Positions 50,903 to 61,676 are shown, numbered from the stretch's first letter. The stretch is DNA of 64,000 nucleotides from Butyrivibrio sp. AE2015 (GCF_000420825.1 NZ_ATVR01000013.1:26401-90400), one strand, 5' to 3'. The notes: generated by a model not told the origin, from the letters alone. Program-made: numbers and translations.

Positions 50903-52501
50903 TTACTTGTTTGAATTGTATGTATTATAAGCATCCTGCTGGATCTTGATGAAATCGTTATATCCCATTGTTTCCAATGTCTTTATATAGTTGTCCCACT
51001 GATCATTGATTCCACCCTCTGTAACCCATGTTGCCTGATTTGATGCAACATATGCGTCAAGATCTGTGAAAAGAGTTGCAAGTGTGCTGAGCTGTTCATT
51101 TGTATAACTTACGTTAGGGAAGGCTTCTTTTGCAAACTTGCTAAGTTCCTTATCAAGCGCAAGCTTAGAAGCATCTCCGTTTTCAGCTGCATACTTAACT
51201 TTGTCGTTAAATCCGTCAGCTACATACTTTGGTCCAAAGTCTCTAAGTGACTGGATCCATGCAAATGTATCAGCTGAATTACCATCCTGTGGCTCAAGTA
51301 CTGTGTATGTTCCATCTGCTGCCTTTTCAATACCGATTCCAAAAGAGCCATAGAAGTTCTGGATTGAAGCATCTTCTGTGTAGAACTTATCTACCCAAGC
51401 AAGAAGTGGGCCAGGGTTTTCGCAGGCTGAAGTCACAACGAACTCATATCTGCTGTAATTCCAATGCTCAGGGTCTGAAGAGATGTACTTTTCTCCGTCA
51501 GGACCAGATAGTGCAGGAAGTGCTACGTACTCTCCGGCATTTGCACCAAATGTTGCATCTGCTGTCCAACCAGGAGCTACACCAATGATAGGTGTCTCAT
51601 TCATAAGCTTTGCATCACGCATTGAAGTATCTTCTGTGAAAAGCTCAGGATCAATAAGTCCCTTTTCAAAGCACTCATGCATCCATTCAACACCTTTTTT
51701 ATAACCTTCTGTCACAGGAAGATATACAGGCTCACCATTCTGGATAGCCATCATGTATGTTCCATCTGCGCCGAGTGTTGTTCCAAATGGAAGGCAGAAG
51801 AACATAACTGAATCAGCATAGCCCTGTCCGAAAGGAATCTCATCATTAGGATCCCCATTTCCGTTAGCATCGTTTTCCTTAAAGGCTACAAGAACCTTTT
51901 CAAACTCTTCATAAGTCTGTGGTACTTCAAGTCCCAGATTATCAAGCCATTTCTTGTTGATAAACATCTGGTTTGCTACTGTTGGTCTGCAGGGCTTTTT
52001 AGATGGAAGTCCATAGATATGTCCGTCTGCAGAAGTAGCAAGAGCCTTCATTGTAGGATCACTTTCAATGATGCTCTTAAAGTTTGGCATATACTCATCA
52101 ATATAATCATCAAGAGCTATGAATGATCCTGTGTTTGTAAGGACATCTGACTCTGAGAAACAAATTGAACCCATAAATGCGTCAGGAAGATCTCCTCCAG
52201 CTAAAAGAACTGCTTTTTTGTCACCCCAGTCTGAATTAAGGATAGTATCCCACTTTACAGTTATTCCAGCTTCGCCTGCTGCCTGATCAGGGAATCCTGT
52301 GTGGTAATCCTCTCCCCAATCAGCCCATCTTACAGTTGCTACTTCGTAAGAAGCTGCATCAGCTCCGGCTCCCTGTTCTGCTACCGCAGCTGCTGTGGTA
52401 GTGCTGTCAGATGTTGTTGCTGTTTCGGCTGCCTGTCCGCAACCAACGAGCATTGTTGTCAGTGCCAGTGCTCCCGCTACCAAATTAAACTTTCTTCGCA
52501 T
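50903..52501 (-). CDS. Sugar ABC transporter binding lipoprotein (LplA-like)
   Basis: A 532-residue extracellular binding protein with lipoprotein signal LVGC (lipid Cys 21) followed by a Thr/Ala-rich linker. The region YGLPSKKPCRPTVANQMFIN and KWLDNLGLEVPQTYEEFEKV is typical for large family-1 binding proteins partnered by LplB/LplC-type permeases. DANGNGDPNDEIPF looks like a calcium-type loop. It delivers oligosaccharide to the two permeases upstream; the ATPase is not encoded here and is probably a shared MsmK-type protein. Confidence 0.93.
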   Translation of the reverse strand: MRRKFNLVAGALALTTMLVGCGQAAETATTSDSTTTAAAVAEQGAGADAASYEVATVRWADWGEDYHTGFPDQAAGEAGITVKWDTILNSDWGDKKAVLLAGGDLPDAFMGSICFSESDVLTNTGSFIALDDYIDEYMPNFKSIIESDPTMKALATSADGHIYGLPSKKPCRPTVANQMFINKKWLDNLGLEVPQTYEEFEKVLVAFKENDANGNGDPNDEIPFGQGYADSVMFFCLPFGTTLGADGTYMMAIQNGEPVYLPVTEGYKKGVEWMHECFEKGLIDPELFTEDTSMRDAKLMNETPIIGVAPGWTADATFGANAGEYVALPALSGPDGEKYISSDPEHWNYSRYEFVVTSACENPGPLLAWVDKFYTEDASIQNFYGSFGIGIEKAADGTYTVLEPQDGNSADTFAWIQSLRDFGPKYVADGFNDKVKYAAENGDASKLALDKELSKFAKEAFPNVSYTNEQLSTLATLFTDLDAYVASNQATWVTEGGINDQWDNYIKTLETMGYNDFIKIQQDAYNTYNSNK

Positions 52502-52536
52502 TCTTTTTCTCCTTCTCTAAAAATATTTTATACTAT

Positions 52537-53424
52537 TTATCCCTTTACTGCTCCTATCATTACACCCTGATTGAAGTACTTTTGCAGGAAAGGGTAAAGA
52601 GCCATGATTGGCAATGTTGAAACCACAATTGATGCATATTTCATCATGTCTGAAAGTTGTCGCAGCTCCTGTGCCATAGTACCTGTAGCTGCCCCAAGAA
52701 GTGACTCATTTGAAATAAGGATTCTTCTGAGTAAAAGCTGCAGTGGTATAAGATTCTCATTTTGCAGATATATGAGGGCATTGAACCAGGAATTCCAAAG
52801 ACCAACTGCTGTCCACAGACCAACAACCGCAATTACCGCTTTTGAAAGAGGAACTGCAAACTGCACGAAATATCTTATAGTGCTGCAGCCGTCTATCTGC
52901 GCTGCCTCCCAAAGTGATTCGGGAAGTGAATTTTGAAAAAACGTCCTTGCCACGATTATGTTGTAAGTGGATACCGCAAATGGAACTACCATAACGAGGA
53001 AATTATCCAGGAGGCCAAACTGCTTAACTACCAAGTATGTAGGGATCAAGCCACCACCTACAAACATGGGAATCAGGTAAAAGACATTTATTATCTTTCT
53101 CCCCGGCAGATCTTTTCTTGACATGGCATAGCCGGCAGTAATATTAACCAGTAGAGCAACCAGTGTGCCGGAAATGGTATATATTATGGTGTTCCAATAA
53201 CTTTTCCAGATCTGTTTCTGTTCAAAAAGCTTTTGGTATCCCCTTACATCTATAGTTTTTGGCCACAGCCACACCTTGCCGTTTGCCACATCCGCAGGAT
53301 TGCTAAAAGAGGCAATAACGACAAACCAAAGCGGGTAAATAACAGCAATTATCATGAGCACTGCTATCAGATGAAATATGATATTTACTAAAACGTCCTG
53401 TGAAAACTTTTTCCTTTTTACCAT
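52537..53424 (-). CDS. Sugar ABC transporter permease (LplC-like)
   Basis: The 295-residue CUT1-type permease has six membrane helices; the ATPase-coupling EAA loop appears as ESLWEAAQIDGCSTIRYF. The C-terminal PFLQKYFNQGVMIGAVKG is the usual end of this family. GGGAGGAAG precedes the ATG. It is 15 bp after its partner permease and 35 bp before the binding-protein gene. Confidence 0.94.
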   Translation of the reverse strand: MVKRKKFSQDVLVNIIFHLIAVLMIIAVIYPLWFVVIASFSNPADVANGKVWLWPKTIDVRGYQKLFEQKQIWKSYWNTIIYTISGTLVALLVNITAGYAMSRKDLPGRKIINVFYLIPMFVGGGLIPTYLVVKQFGLLDNFLVMVVPFAVSTYNIIVARTFFQNSLPESLWEAAQIDGCSTIRYFVQFAVPLSKAVIAVVGLWTAVGLWNSWFNALIYLQNENLIPLQLLLRRILISNESLLGAATGTMAQELRQLSDMMKYASIVVSTLPIMALYPFLQKYFNQGVMIGAVKG

Positions 53425-53439
53425 TTCTTCCTCCCAATA

Positions 53440-54348
53440 TCAGAACAGGCTGCTGTCCGTGAGTTTTTTGGCCATCAGATTTACGAGCACTAACACGATC
53501 ACATTAACTACCGTATTGAAAAGACCTATTGCAGTAGACAGACTGTACTGCATGCTCTGCATACCCATTTTGTAAACATAGGTTGAAATGATCTCACTGC
53601 TCATGATGTTCTGAACATTTTGAAGCAGGAATACCTTTTCAAAGCCTATTCCCAATATACTTCCAGCCCTCATGATGAGAAGTACCATTGCTGTCGGCAT
53701 GATCATGGGAATATCTATGTACTTTATCTTCTGAAGTGTGCTTACTCCATCTACAGTTGCTGCCTCATAATATGTTGGATCGATTCCTGCAAGCGCAGCC
53801 AGGTATATGATGCTGTCCCACCCAAGGTGCTGCCATATGTCACTCCAGACATATACGTGCTTAAATCCTGCGGCACTTGACATCACATTCGGAAATTCAT
53901 GTCCCAGTAGTTTAAAGAGATTTGCAAAAAGTCCGCTGCTCGGTGATAAGAAGATCAGGATAAGTCCGCACATTACCATTGTTGAAATGAAATGTGGCAG
54001 ATAGGTTATCACCTGAAATACTTTTTTAAATCCCCTGGTCTTCATCTGGTTGCACATAAGTGCAAGAAGGATTGGAAGCGGAAATCCTACAAGTATGCTG
54101 TACAGGCTCAGAACCAGCGTGTTTTTTATGGTTACTGAAAACTGATATGATCTGAAATATTGCATGAAATTTTTCATTCCCACAAAGGGACTTTTCAGAA
54201 TTCCAAGAGCAGGTGAATAATTTTGAAATGCTATCACTATTCCAACCATAGGAAGGTATGCAAAACAAAATAGCAGTACTGCTGACGGTAAAAGAAGTAA
54301 ATACAACTGATAGTATTTTTTAATGTTCCCCAAGATTTTATTCTTCAT
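53440..54348 (-). CDS. Sugar ABC transporter permease (LplB-like)
   Basis: The 302-residue permease has six helices and the EAA loop DPTYYEAATVDGVSTLQKI. The segment PSAVLLFCFAYLPMVGIVIA near the start and NYSPALGI are usual in LplB/YteP-type permeases, which take up complex oligosaccharides. It is the first gene of the operon and divergent from the YesM-like kinase, 73 bp away, so the short gap must hold both promoters. Confidence 0.94.
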   Translation of the reverse strand: MKNKILGNIKKYYQLYLLLLPSAVLLFCFAYLPMVGIVIAFQNYSPALGILKSPFVGMKNFMQYFRSYQFSVTIKNTLVLSLYSILVGFPLPILLALMCNQMKTRGFKKVFQVITYLPHFISTMVMCGLILIFLSPSSGLFANLFKLLGHEFPNVMSSAAGFKHVYVWSDIWQHLGWDSIIYLAALAGIDPTYYEAATVDGVSTLQKIKYIDIPMIMPTAMVLLIMRAGSILGIGFEKVFLLQNVQNIMSSEIISTYVYKMGMQSMQYSLSTAIGLFNTVVNVIVLVLVNLMAKKLTDSSLF

Positions 54349-54421
54349 TTTTTGCTCTCCTTGATTTCATGTTCTAAATCTTAAAGATTTCAAAAAACAA
54401 AAAATAGCACTATTCAGTTTT

Positions 54422-56185
54422 ATGGATAGCACTTTTCCGAACAGGAAACTAAAAACTGTGGCAGGCCGTAAACCTTTAAATTATAATGAACTTATGAAAA
54501 ACCAAGGAAGAAACAGAGCATATCCTGTTGTACAGATACTTCGAAAAACACTACTTATTTCCGTGCCTGTAGTTATCATTTTTGTGATAGTAAGTGTCTT
54601 TTCATTTTTGGAAATAAGAAAGCAGAATAATCTTGCAGTAGAGAATGCCGTATCAATATATCAAACAGAATTAACCGAAAGACTTAATGCCATAGAACAC
54701 TTCGTTCAATGGACTGTTTTCCATGATCCTATCCTGGACAGCTTTTCCACTGAGGGTCACATGGGGGATTACAGAAAAGCAAGCACTGATCTGAGGCTCC
54801 GGGTAAGCGACATGCAGTATTCAACAGGTCCAGAATATATGTATTTCTTTTACTGGGATGAAGGTAATCTGTTCATTAATGCCTCAGAAATGGCAGTTAC
54901 CTATGACAGGTACAAAACCATCAGAAAGAGGATCATATCGGACGTTTCACAGGGGCTTACATCCGGCGGTTTATCCTGGATTCCCACTGTGATAGGTGGC
55001 AAGACCTACCTGTACTATGCTATTACCTATAACCATAGAACTTTTGTGTCTCTGGTTCCTATAGAGGATCTGCTTTCACCTCTTCACAGCTTAAATCTTG
55101 GAAGTCACGGCAGTATTAAGTTCCAAAACTTAAAGGGAGACACCTATTATAAAACCGGTCCCAGCCCCAGCGGTTTTTTGGCTTACTATTACAATGAGAT
55201 CATTTTCCGCGGTGAAGACGCTGATCTCCCCTTTACTTTAGTTGTTAACTCAGATATGCTCGGTAACTATGGAAAGATATTTCTCCTTCAGTTCCTGGTA
55301 TTTTTAACAGCTCTTACCCTTTCCTTTATCATGGGCGGCTACATTCTTTTAACATATAAAAAAGTTATCCTGCCTATCAGGATCTTTTCCGAAAACCTGT
55401 CAAAAATGGACTCTCTGTCAGGTACTGAAGTCACAACACTTGATCTTACTGACGGCAAATTGCAGGAGCTAAATCAGATAAATGACCAGTTCAAAAATCT
55501 GATCCATGAAATAACAAGGCTCCGCATCAACATTTACGAAGCAGAGCTTGACCAGAACAAATTCAGAATCCACTTTTTGCAGCAGCAGATAAAACCGCAC
55601 TTTTACTTAAACTGCCTCACTACGATAGACAGCATGTTAAGCCTTGGAGACGTCAGCGCAGCTCAGAAAATGCTCAGCTTTACCTCCAAGTATTTCAGAT
55701 ATCTTTTTCAGGCAGATAAGGATTTTGTAACACTTAGCAATGAGATTTCTCATGCGGAAGATTATCTTGACATTCAGATGATGCGCTTATCAGAAGATAT
55801 TGACTATGACTGCGATATCGATGATTCACACATGGATATTCTGATACCGCCTCTTTTACTCATAACTTTTATTGAAAACATCATCAAGCATGCGGATTCC
55901 AAGGGAGATGTATTAAAGATTGCTATCTCCAGCAAAGACCTGGAAAGGGAAGGCAGCTCTTTTGTTGCCATCTCAATTGCAGATAATGGCCAGGGATTCT
56001 CTGATGAAGTCATAGAAAAAATAAAGAACAAAGAAGATCTAACAGAAAATGGCAGTCATATAGGAATAACCAACTGCATCAGAAGACTCTCACTTCTATA
56101 TGAGGGGAACTTTGATCTATCTATAGAAAACAGTGTTTCGGGAGGCGCCGTTGTTACTCTGGTGCTCCCAAAGAGGTATGAATAA
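54422..56185 (+). CDS. YesM-type sensor histidine kinase
   Basis: The 587-residue kinase has one membrane helix near residues 45-66, an external sensor of about 240 residues, a second helix near 290-312, a HAMP linker, a His_kinase domain with phosphorylated His in QQIKPHFYLNCL, and an ATPase domain (ADNGQGF, GSHIGITNCIRRL). It should sense extracellular sugar and control the divergent uptake operon. No ribosome site is seen before the ATG used here; an ATG at 54494 gives a more normal cytoplasmic tail and follows TATAAT by 6 bp, so the true start is uncertain. Confidence 0.9.
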   Translation: MDSTFPNRKLKTVAGRKPLNYNELMKNQGRNRAYPVVQILRKTLLISVPVVIIFVIVSVFSFLEIRKQNNLAVENAVSIYQTELTERLNAIEHFVQWTVFHDPILDSFSTEGHMGDYRKASTDLRLRVSDMQYSTGPEYMYFFYWDEGNLFINASEMAVTYDRYKTIRKRIISDVSQGLTSGGLSWIPTVIGGKTYLYYAITYNHRTFVSLVPIEDLLSPLHSLNLGSHGSIKFQNLKGDTYYKTGPSPSGFLAYYYNEIIFRGEDADLPFTLVVNSDMLGNYGKIFLLQFLVFLTALTLSFIMGGYILLTYKKVILPIRIFSENLSKMDSLSGTEVTTLDLTDGKLQELNQINDQFKNLIHEITRLRINIYEAELDQNKFRIHFLQQQIKPHFYLNCLTTIDSMLSLGDVSAAQKMLSFTSKYFRYLFQADKDFVTLSNEISHAEDYLDIQMMRLSEDIDYDCDIDDSHMDILIPPLLLITFIENIIKHADSKGDVLKIAISSKDLEREGSSFVAISIADNGQGFSDEVIEKIKNKEDLTENGSHIGITNCIRRLSLLYEGNFDLSIENSVSGGAVVTLVLPKRYE

Positions 56186-56929
56186 ATGAATGTTTTACTT
56201 GTGGATGATGACCGCTTTGTTATTGCGGCGCTCCAAAAAGGAATCGCCTGGGAAAGCCTTGGATTTACTGAAGTTTTCACTGCAGGCGAGATCAATTCGG
56301 CAAAAGAAATAATTAATTCAAATAAAATAGACCTGCTCCTTAGCGACATCGATATGCCGCATGGCACAGGGCTTGATCTTCTTAGCTTTTTGCGTGAGCA
56401 TGGGAACAAGGTTCCAACTATATTTCTGACAAACTATGCAGATTTTTCATATGCTCAGAAAGCTATTGAGCTAAAGAGCTATCACTATTTTTTAAAGCCA
56501 ATTGACTATGCAGAGCTGACCCGCATCATCAAAAAAGCCATAAAGGAAGCCTATGATAATGACACTTCCGAAAGCTCTTTTTATAAGCTTGATACGTCTG
56601 ATACAGAATCGGCGCAGAAAGCTCTTTTAGAATATGTTGACGAGCATTTTAAAGAAGAAATAAGCAGAGAGCAGCTTTCTGAAATGTTCTTTTTTGATCC
56701 GGATTACATCACCAAAATATTCAAAAAAGAGACAGGCTTTAGCTACAAAAATTACGTCATAGAAAAGCGCCTGTCTCTTGCGAAAAAACTTTTAACAGAA
56801 ACCGATTATTCAATTCACGATATCGCACTCCACGTTGGGTACGATAATTACTCATATTTTACCAGACTCTTTAAAAAGAGCTTTGGAATGACTCCGGTGG
56901 AATTCAGGAACCAAAATGAGTCATGGTGA
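56186..56929 (+). CDS. AraC-type response regulator (YesN-like)
   Basis: A 247-residue regulator: receiver domain with D54 in LLLSDIDMPHGTG, Thr in FLTNYADF and Lys in FLKPIDYAEL, then two AraC helix-turn-helix units (EQLSEMFFFDPDYITKIF and HDIALHVGYDNYSYFTRLF). It is about half the length of classical YesN because the middle linker is missing. The ATG directly follows the kinase stop codon. It is the likely activator of the permease operon. A small 6-bp hairpin spans its stop codon (56919-56934). Confidence 0.93.
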   Translation: MNVLLVDDDRFVIAALQKGIAWESLGFTEVFTAGEINSAKEIINSNKIDLLLSDIDMPHGTGLDLLSFLREHGNKVPTIFLTNYADFSYAQKAIELKSYHYFLKPIDYAELTRIIKKAIKEAYDNDTSESSFYKLDTSDTESAQKALLEYVDEHFKEEISREQLSEMFFFDPDYITKIFKKETGFSYKNYVIEKRLSLAKKLLTETDYSIHDIALHVGYDNYSYFTRLFKKSFGMTPVEFRNQNESW

Positions 56930-56937
56930 TGACTTAA

Positions 56938-59295
56938 TCATATTCCTATAAACATTCCTACATAATACACAACAAATGCTGCAATCCACGCAACTACACA
57001 CTGCCACAAAACAACGGCAACAGCCCAGCGTCTTCCCATCTCTCTGCCAATTGCAGCAACAGCCGCAACGCACGGGGTATAAACAAGTGAAAAGACAAGG
57101 AGGCTTGCTGCAGATAAAGTGCTTATTGCAGCAGAAACGCCGCCAGCTTCGTCAAACAGCACTTCCAAAACTGATACCACACTCTCTTTTGCCATAAAGC
57201 CACTTATAAGAGATGTGCATATTCTGAAATCCCCAAGGCCAATTGGTTTAAAGATAGGGACCAGAATTCCGGCAATTGCTGCAAGCATGCTGTCCTTGGT
57301 GCTGGCCACAAGTTCCAGATGAAAATCAAAGCTCTTGAAAAACCACACAACTATTGAAGCCAGCATAATAACTGAAAATGCCCTCTGAATGAAATCTTTT
57401 GACTTTTCCCACATCAGCTGCATTACACTTCTGGCACTGGGCATGCGGTAATTTGGAAGCTCCATAACAAATGGTACTGCTTCGCCCTTAAACAAAGTCT
57501 TTTTATATACCAAAGCTACTATAATTCCCAGCACAATTCCAAGGAAATACAGCGCCGTGATCACAAGCCAGCCCTTATCAGGGAAAAATGCTGCCACAAA
57601 AAAGGCATAAATAGGAAGCTTGGCGGTACAACTCATGAAAGGAGTAAGAAGGATCGTCATTTTCCTGTCCCTGTCACTTGGAAGAGTCCTCGTAGACATT
57701 ACCGCCGGAACCGTGCATCCAAAGCCGATCAGAAGCGGAACGATACTTCTTCCGGAAAGCCCTATTTTCCTAAGGAGCTGATCCATGAAGAATGCAACTC
57801 TTGCAATATATCCACTGTCTTCAAGAAGCGATAAAAACAGAAAGATTGTAACGATTATAGGTAAAAAGCTAAGGACACTTCCCACGCCTTCAAAAATGCC
57901 ATCAACCACGAGACTGTGAATAGCTGAATTTACCCCTGCCTGCGTCATAGCATTGTCTACAAGGCCCGTCAATGCACCAACGCCCATCTCAATAAGTCCC
58001 TGCAAAAAAGCTCCTATCACATTAAAAGTCAAAAAGAAAACTGCCGCCATAACAAGAATAAACACCGGAATAGCAGTAAATCTGCCGGTAAGAACTCTGT
58101 CTATCTTCTGGCTTCTGATCTGTTCCTTGCTCTCATGTGGTTTAACCAGACATTCATCACAAATTTTGTGGATAAAGGCAAATCTCATGTCGGCAATGGC
58201 TGCTGCCCTGTCAAGGCCTCTTTCTGCCTCCATCTGCTTTGTGATATGTTCAAGTGTCTCTTTTTCATTATCATCGAGACTTAGCTTATCAATTATGAGC
58301 TGATCTCCCTCTATTGCCTTATTGGCCGCAAATCTCAAAGGGAGCTCAGCTGTTTTAGCGTGATCCTGTATAAGATGCATAACTGCATGGATACATCTGT
58401 GAACAGCGCCGCCATTATCATTTTCATCGCAAAAATCCTGGCGTCCCGGTCTCTCCTGATAGTGGGCTATATGCATGGCATGGCGCACAAGCTCATCTAT
58501 TCCTTCATTTTTGGCTGCAGAAATAGGAACAACCGGAACTCCAAGCATACTCTCCATAAGGTTGATATCCACTGTTCCCCCATTGCCCCTAAGTTCATCC
58601 ATCATATTAAGTGCGATCACAACAGGGATGTTCATTTCAAGAAGCTGCATAGTCAGATACAGATTTCTCTCCATGTTTGTGGCATCCACAATGTTGATGA
58701 TGGCTTCAGGCTCTTCCTCAAGCACAAAGTTCCTGCTGACAAGCTCTTCACTGGAATATGGAGACATGGAATATATTCCGGGAAGGTCCGTTATCATTGT
58801 ATTTTTTTGTCCGAGTATAGAACCATCCTTGCGGTCCACAGTAACTCCGGGGAAATTACCAACGTGCTGATTTGCACCTGTCAGTTGATTGAAAAGAGTC
58901 GTCTTACCACAGTTCTGGTTACCTACAAGAGCAAATGTCAAAAGAGCTGTATCCGGCAAAGGATTGCCGCTTCCCTTTGGATGATATTTGCCTTCTTCAC
59001 CAAGTCCAGGGTGTTCGATCTTTTTAGAATTTTTTTTTGACTGCCCTGCTTTACCAGGCTCTTTTGCCTCAGATAGCTTAGTCACCTGAATTTTCTCAGC
59101 ATCAGCAAGACGAAGTGTGAGCTCATACCCATGGATCCTAAGTTCCATAGGATCACCTAAAGGCGCAAGTTTAACAAGTGTAACTTCCGCCCCTGGTATA
59201 ACTCCCATATCCAGAAAATGTTGGCGAAGAGCTCCCTCTCCGCCAACAATATCAATTCGTGCACTTTCACCAATAAGTAAATCTTTTATTGTCAC
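56938..59295 (-). CDS. feoB: Ferrous iron transporter, FeoA-FeoB fusion
   Basis: The 785-residue protein begins with a complete FeoA SH3-like domain (1-72), then a polar Lys/Gly-rich linker (73-118), then FeoB: G1 GNQNCGKTT (125-133), G3 DLPGIYSM, G4 NMMDE and a long membrane part with two Gate-like repeats (IVPLLIGFGCTVPAVMSTR, ISGFMAKESVVSVLE). It imports Fe(II) in a GTP-dependent way. The start codon is GTG after GAGAG. Fusion of FeoA to FeoB occurs in several anaerobes. It is convergent with the yesN-like gene (8 bp between stops); no Fur box is seen in the 71-bp leader. Confidence 0.96.
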   Translation of the reverse strand: MTIKDLLIGESARIDIVGGEGALRQHFLDMGVIPGAEVTLVKLAPLGDPMELRIHGYELTLRLADAEKIQVTKLSEAKEPGKAGQSKKNSKKIEHPGLGEEGKYHPKGSGNPLPDTALLTFALVGNQNCGKTTLFNQLTGANQHVGNFPGVTVDRKDGSILGQKNTMITDLPGIYSMSPYSSEELVSRNFVLEEEPEAIINIVDATNMERNLYLTMQLLEMNIPVVIALNMMDELRGNGGTVDINLMESMLGVPVVPISAAKNEGIDELVRHAMHIAHYQERPGRQDFCDENDNGGAVHRCIHAVMHLIQDHAKTAELPLRFAANKAIEGDQLIIDKLSLDDNEKETLEHITKQMEAERGLDRAAAIADMRFAFIHKICDECLVKPHESKEQIRSQKIDRVLTGRFTAIPVFILVMAAVFFLTFNVIGAFLQGLIEMGVGALTGLVDNAMTQAGVNSAIHSLVVDGIFEGVGSVLSFLPIIVTIFLFLSLLEDSGYIARVAFFMDQLLRKIGLSGRSIVPLLIGFGCTVPAVMSTRTLPSDRDRKMTILLTPFMSCTAKLPIYAFFVAAFFPDKGWLVITALYFLGIVLGIIVALVYKKTLFKGEAVPFVMELPNYRMPSARSVMQLMWEKSKDFIQRAFSVIMLASIVVWFFKSFDFHLELVASTKDSMLAAIAGILVPIFKPIGLGDFRICTSLISGFMAKESVVSVLEVLFDEAGGVSAAISTLSAASLLVFSLVYTPCVAAVAAIGREMGRRWAVAVVLWQCVVAWIAAFVVYYVGMFIGI

Positions 59296-59366
59296 TTCAA
59301 TTTCTCTCTTTCATTAAGGAAACGTGGGTGTTTTATGTTAAGTGCAAGCCTTTTATTTTAGTAAAA

Positions 59367-61676
59367 TCAGTCGAGATGCCAGATGTCTCTGTTGTATTCA
59401 GCGATTGTTCTGTCTGATGAGAAATATCCGGCCTTAGCTATATTGGTAAGCATCATCTTTTTCCACTTATCGCGGTTCTCGTAATCAGCAAAGATCTCAT
59501 CTTTCTTGGCAATATAGCTCTCGAGGTCAATAAGCGTCATGAACCAGTCCTTGTTAAGAAGCTCCTTGTAAAGTCTTTCAAGGTTCTCTTTATGTCCAAC
59601 CTTGAGGCACTCTTTACTTACGATGAAATCTACAGCTTCCTTTATAACAGGGCTCTTTTTATAGTAATCCTTTGAAACGTAATCAGCCTTCTTGTAATGC
59701 TTTATAACTTCATCAGCGCTGATACCAAAGATATAGATATTGTCGTCACCAACAAGCTCATGGATCTCAACATTGGCTCCGTCATCAGTTCCAAGAGTAA
59801 CTGCTCCGTTAAGCATGAACTTCATGTTACTTGTTCCTGAAGCCTCTTTTGATGCAAGAGAGATCTGCTCTGAAACATCGCAGGCAGGAATAAGCTTTTC
59901 AGCGTAGCTTACGTTGTAGTTTTCTACCATGACAACCTTCATATACTTATTTACATCAGGATCATTGTTGATGATCTCCTGAAGCACAAGTAAAAGGTGA
60001 ATAATGTCTTTTGCAATAACATATGCAGGTGCAGCCTTAGCGCCAAATATAAATGTAAGTGGTCTTACAGGCTTCTTGCCACCCTTTATTTCGAGATATT
60101 TATGGATGATATAAAGAGCATTCATCTGCTGTCTCTTGTACTCATGGAGTCTCTTTACCTGAATATCAAAGATTGAATCAGGATCAACTTCAACATTCTC
60201 ATGCTCCTTGAGATATGAAGCAAGCTCTTTCTTTTTATCCATCTTAATCTCTTCAAGTTTATCAAGAACTTCCGGATTGTCAATGTGCTCTAAGAGCTTT
60301 TCAAGTTTATTTGCATCTTTCTTAAAGCCATCTCCGATTGTCTCTGAAAGGAAATCAGCCAGTGGATGGTTACATGAAAGAAGCCATCTGCGGAATGTGA
60401 TACCGTTTGTCTTGTTGTTGAACTTCTCAGGATAGATCTTGTAGAAGTCATTGAGCTCGCTGTCCTTAAGAATGTCTGTATGGATAGCAGCAACACCATT
60501 TATTGAGAAACCATAGTGGATATCAATAAATGCCATGTGAACTTTTTTATCCTTGTCGATGATCTGAACCTTAGGGTTCTTGTACTGCGCTCTGATTCTC
60601 TTATCAAGTTCTTTGATATAAGGAATGAGCTGTGGAACTACCTTTTCAAGGTACTCAAGCGGCCATGTCTCAAGAGCCTCTGCAAGGATAGTGTGGTTTG
60701 TATATGCACATGTCTTGCTGACTACGTTGATAGCCTCGTCAATGTTAAATGCCTTTTCCTCAACAAGAATTCTGATAAGCTCAGGAATGATCATTGTTGG
60801 GTGAGTATCATTGATCTGAATTACTGCATGTTTATGAAGCTCATGAAGATCGTACTGACGCTCTTTCTGCTCACGAAGGATGAGCTGTGCAGCGTTTGAT
60901 ACAAGGAAATACTCCTGATAAATTCTAAGAAGATTTCCTGCCTCATCAGAGTCATCAGGATAAAGGAAAAGAGTAAGGTTCTTATCGATCTTAGTCTTAT
61001 CGAAATCGATTCCTTTTTTAACAAGGCTCTCGTCTACTGACTCAATATCAAAAAGACGAAGCTTGTTTACTCCTGTGTCGTAGCCAACAACGTTCATATT
61101 GTAAAGACGTGAAACAACTTTCTTATCACCAAAAGCTACCTCGAAAGTAGTATCTGTTTTCTCAAGCCAGGAATTTTCCTCAATCCAGTCATTCTTTTCT
61201 GCACACTGAAGGTGATCCTTAAATACCTGTTTGAAAAGTCCGAAGTGATAGTTAAGACCAATTCCTTCACCTGCAAGACCTAATGTTGCTATAGAATCAA
61301 GGAAGCAGGCAGCAAGTCTTCCAAGTCCGCCGTTTCCAAGTGATGGCTCTGGCTCACACTCTTCAACTTTAGAAAGGTCCTTGCCATTTTTTTCAAGGAT
61401 AGCCTTAACCCTGTCATATACTCTGAGGTTAATGAGATTGTTGGAGAGAAGCTTACCAATAAGGAACTCCATAGAGATGTAGTAAACTTTCTTTTCTCCG
61501 TTATAAACTTCAGCCACATCCATAAGGCGTGAAGACATCTCTAAAAGAATGTAGTAAGTCTCCTGGTCTGTACACTCCTTAATTGTCTTGCCGAATTTCT
61601 CATCAGCAATTCCCTCAAGCTGCTCCTCAAGGTTGAGTACAAGTACGTCGCGTTGCATGTTTGTGTGCTTGGACAT
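59367..61676 (-). CDS. glgP: Glycogen/starch phosphorylase
   Basis: GlgP releases glucose 1-phosphate from glycogen or maltodextrin ends using phosphate and pyridoxal phosphate. [30 protein letters not shown] and [12 protein letters not shown] are family blocks, and the PLP lysine is in [14 protein letters not shown] (most relatives have TGNMKF). The 769-residue length is slightly short for the family. GAGGAG precedes the ATG. Two GAAAACGTTTTC operators lie upstream and the LacI-type regulator gene is next in line, so repression by that protein or CcpA is likely. Confidence 0.96.
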   Translation of the reverse strand: MSKHTNMQRDVLVLNLEEQLEGIADEKFGKTIKECTDQETYYILLEMSSRLMDVAEVYNGEKKVYYISMEFLIGKLLSNNLINLRVYDRVKAILEKNGKDLSKVEECEPEPSLGNGGLGRLAACFLDSIATLGLAGEGIGLNYHFGLFKQVFKDHLQCAEKNDWIEENSWLEKTDTTFEVAFGDKKVVSRLYNMNVVGYDTGVNKLRLFDIESVDESLVKKGIDFDKTKIDKNLTLFLYPDDSDEAGNLLRIYQEYFLVSNAAQLILREQKERQYDLHELHKHAVIQINDTHPTMIIPELIRILVEEKAFNIDEAINVVSKTCAYTNHTILAEALETWPLEYLEKVVPQLIPYIKELDKRIRAQYKNPKVQIIDKDKKVHMAFIDIHYGFSINGVAAIHTDILKDSELNDFYKIYPEKFNNKTNGITFRRWLLSCNHPLADFLSETIGDGFKKDANKLEKLLEHIDNPEVLDKLEEIKMDKKKELASYLKEHENVEVDPDSIFDIQVKRLHEYKRQQMNALYIIHKYLEIKGGKKPVRPLTFIFGAKAAPAYVIAKDIIHLLLVLQEIINNDPDVNKYMKVVMVENYNVSYAEKLIPACDVSEQISLASKEASGTSNMKFMLNGAVTLGTDDGANVEIHELVGDDNIYIFGISADEVIKHYKKADYVSKDYYKKSPVIKEAVDFIVSKECLKVGHKENLERLYKELLNKDWFMTLIDLESYIAKKDEIFADYENRDKWKKMMLTNIAKAGYFSSDRTIAEYNRDIWHLD

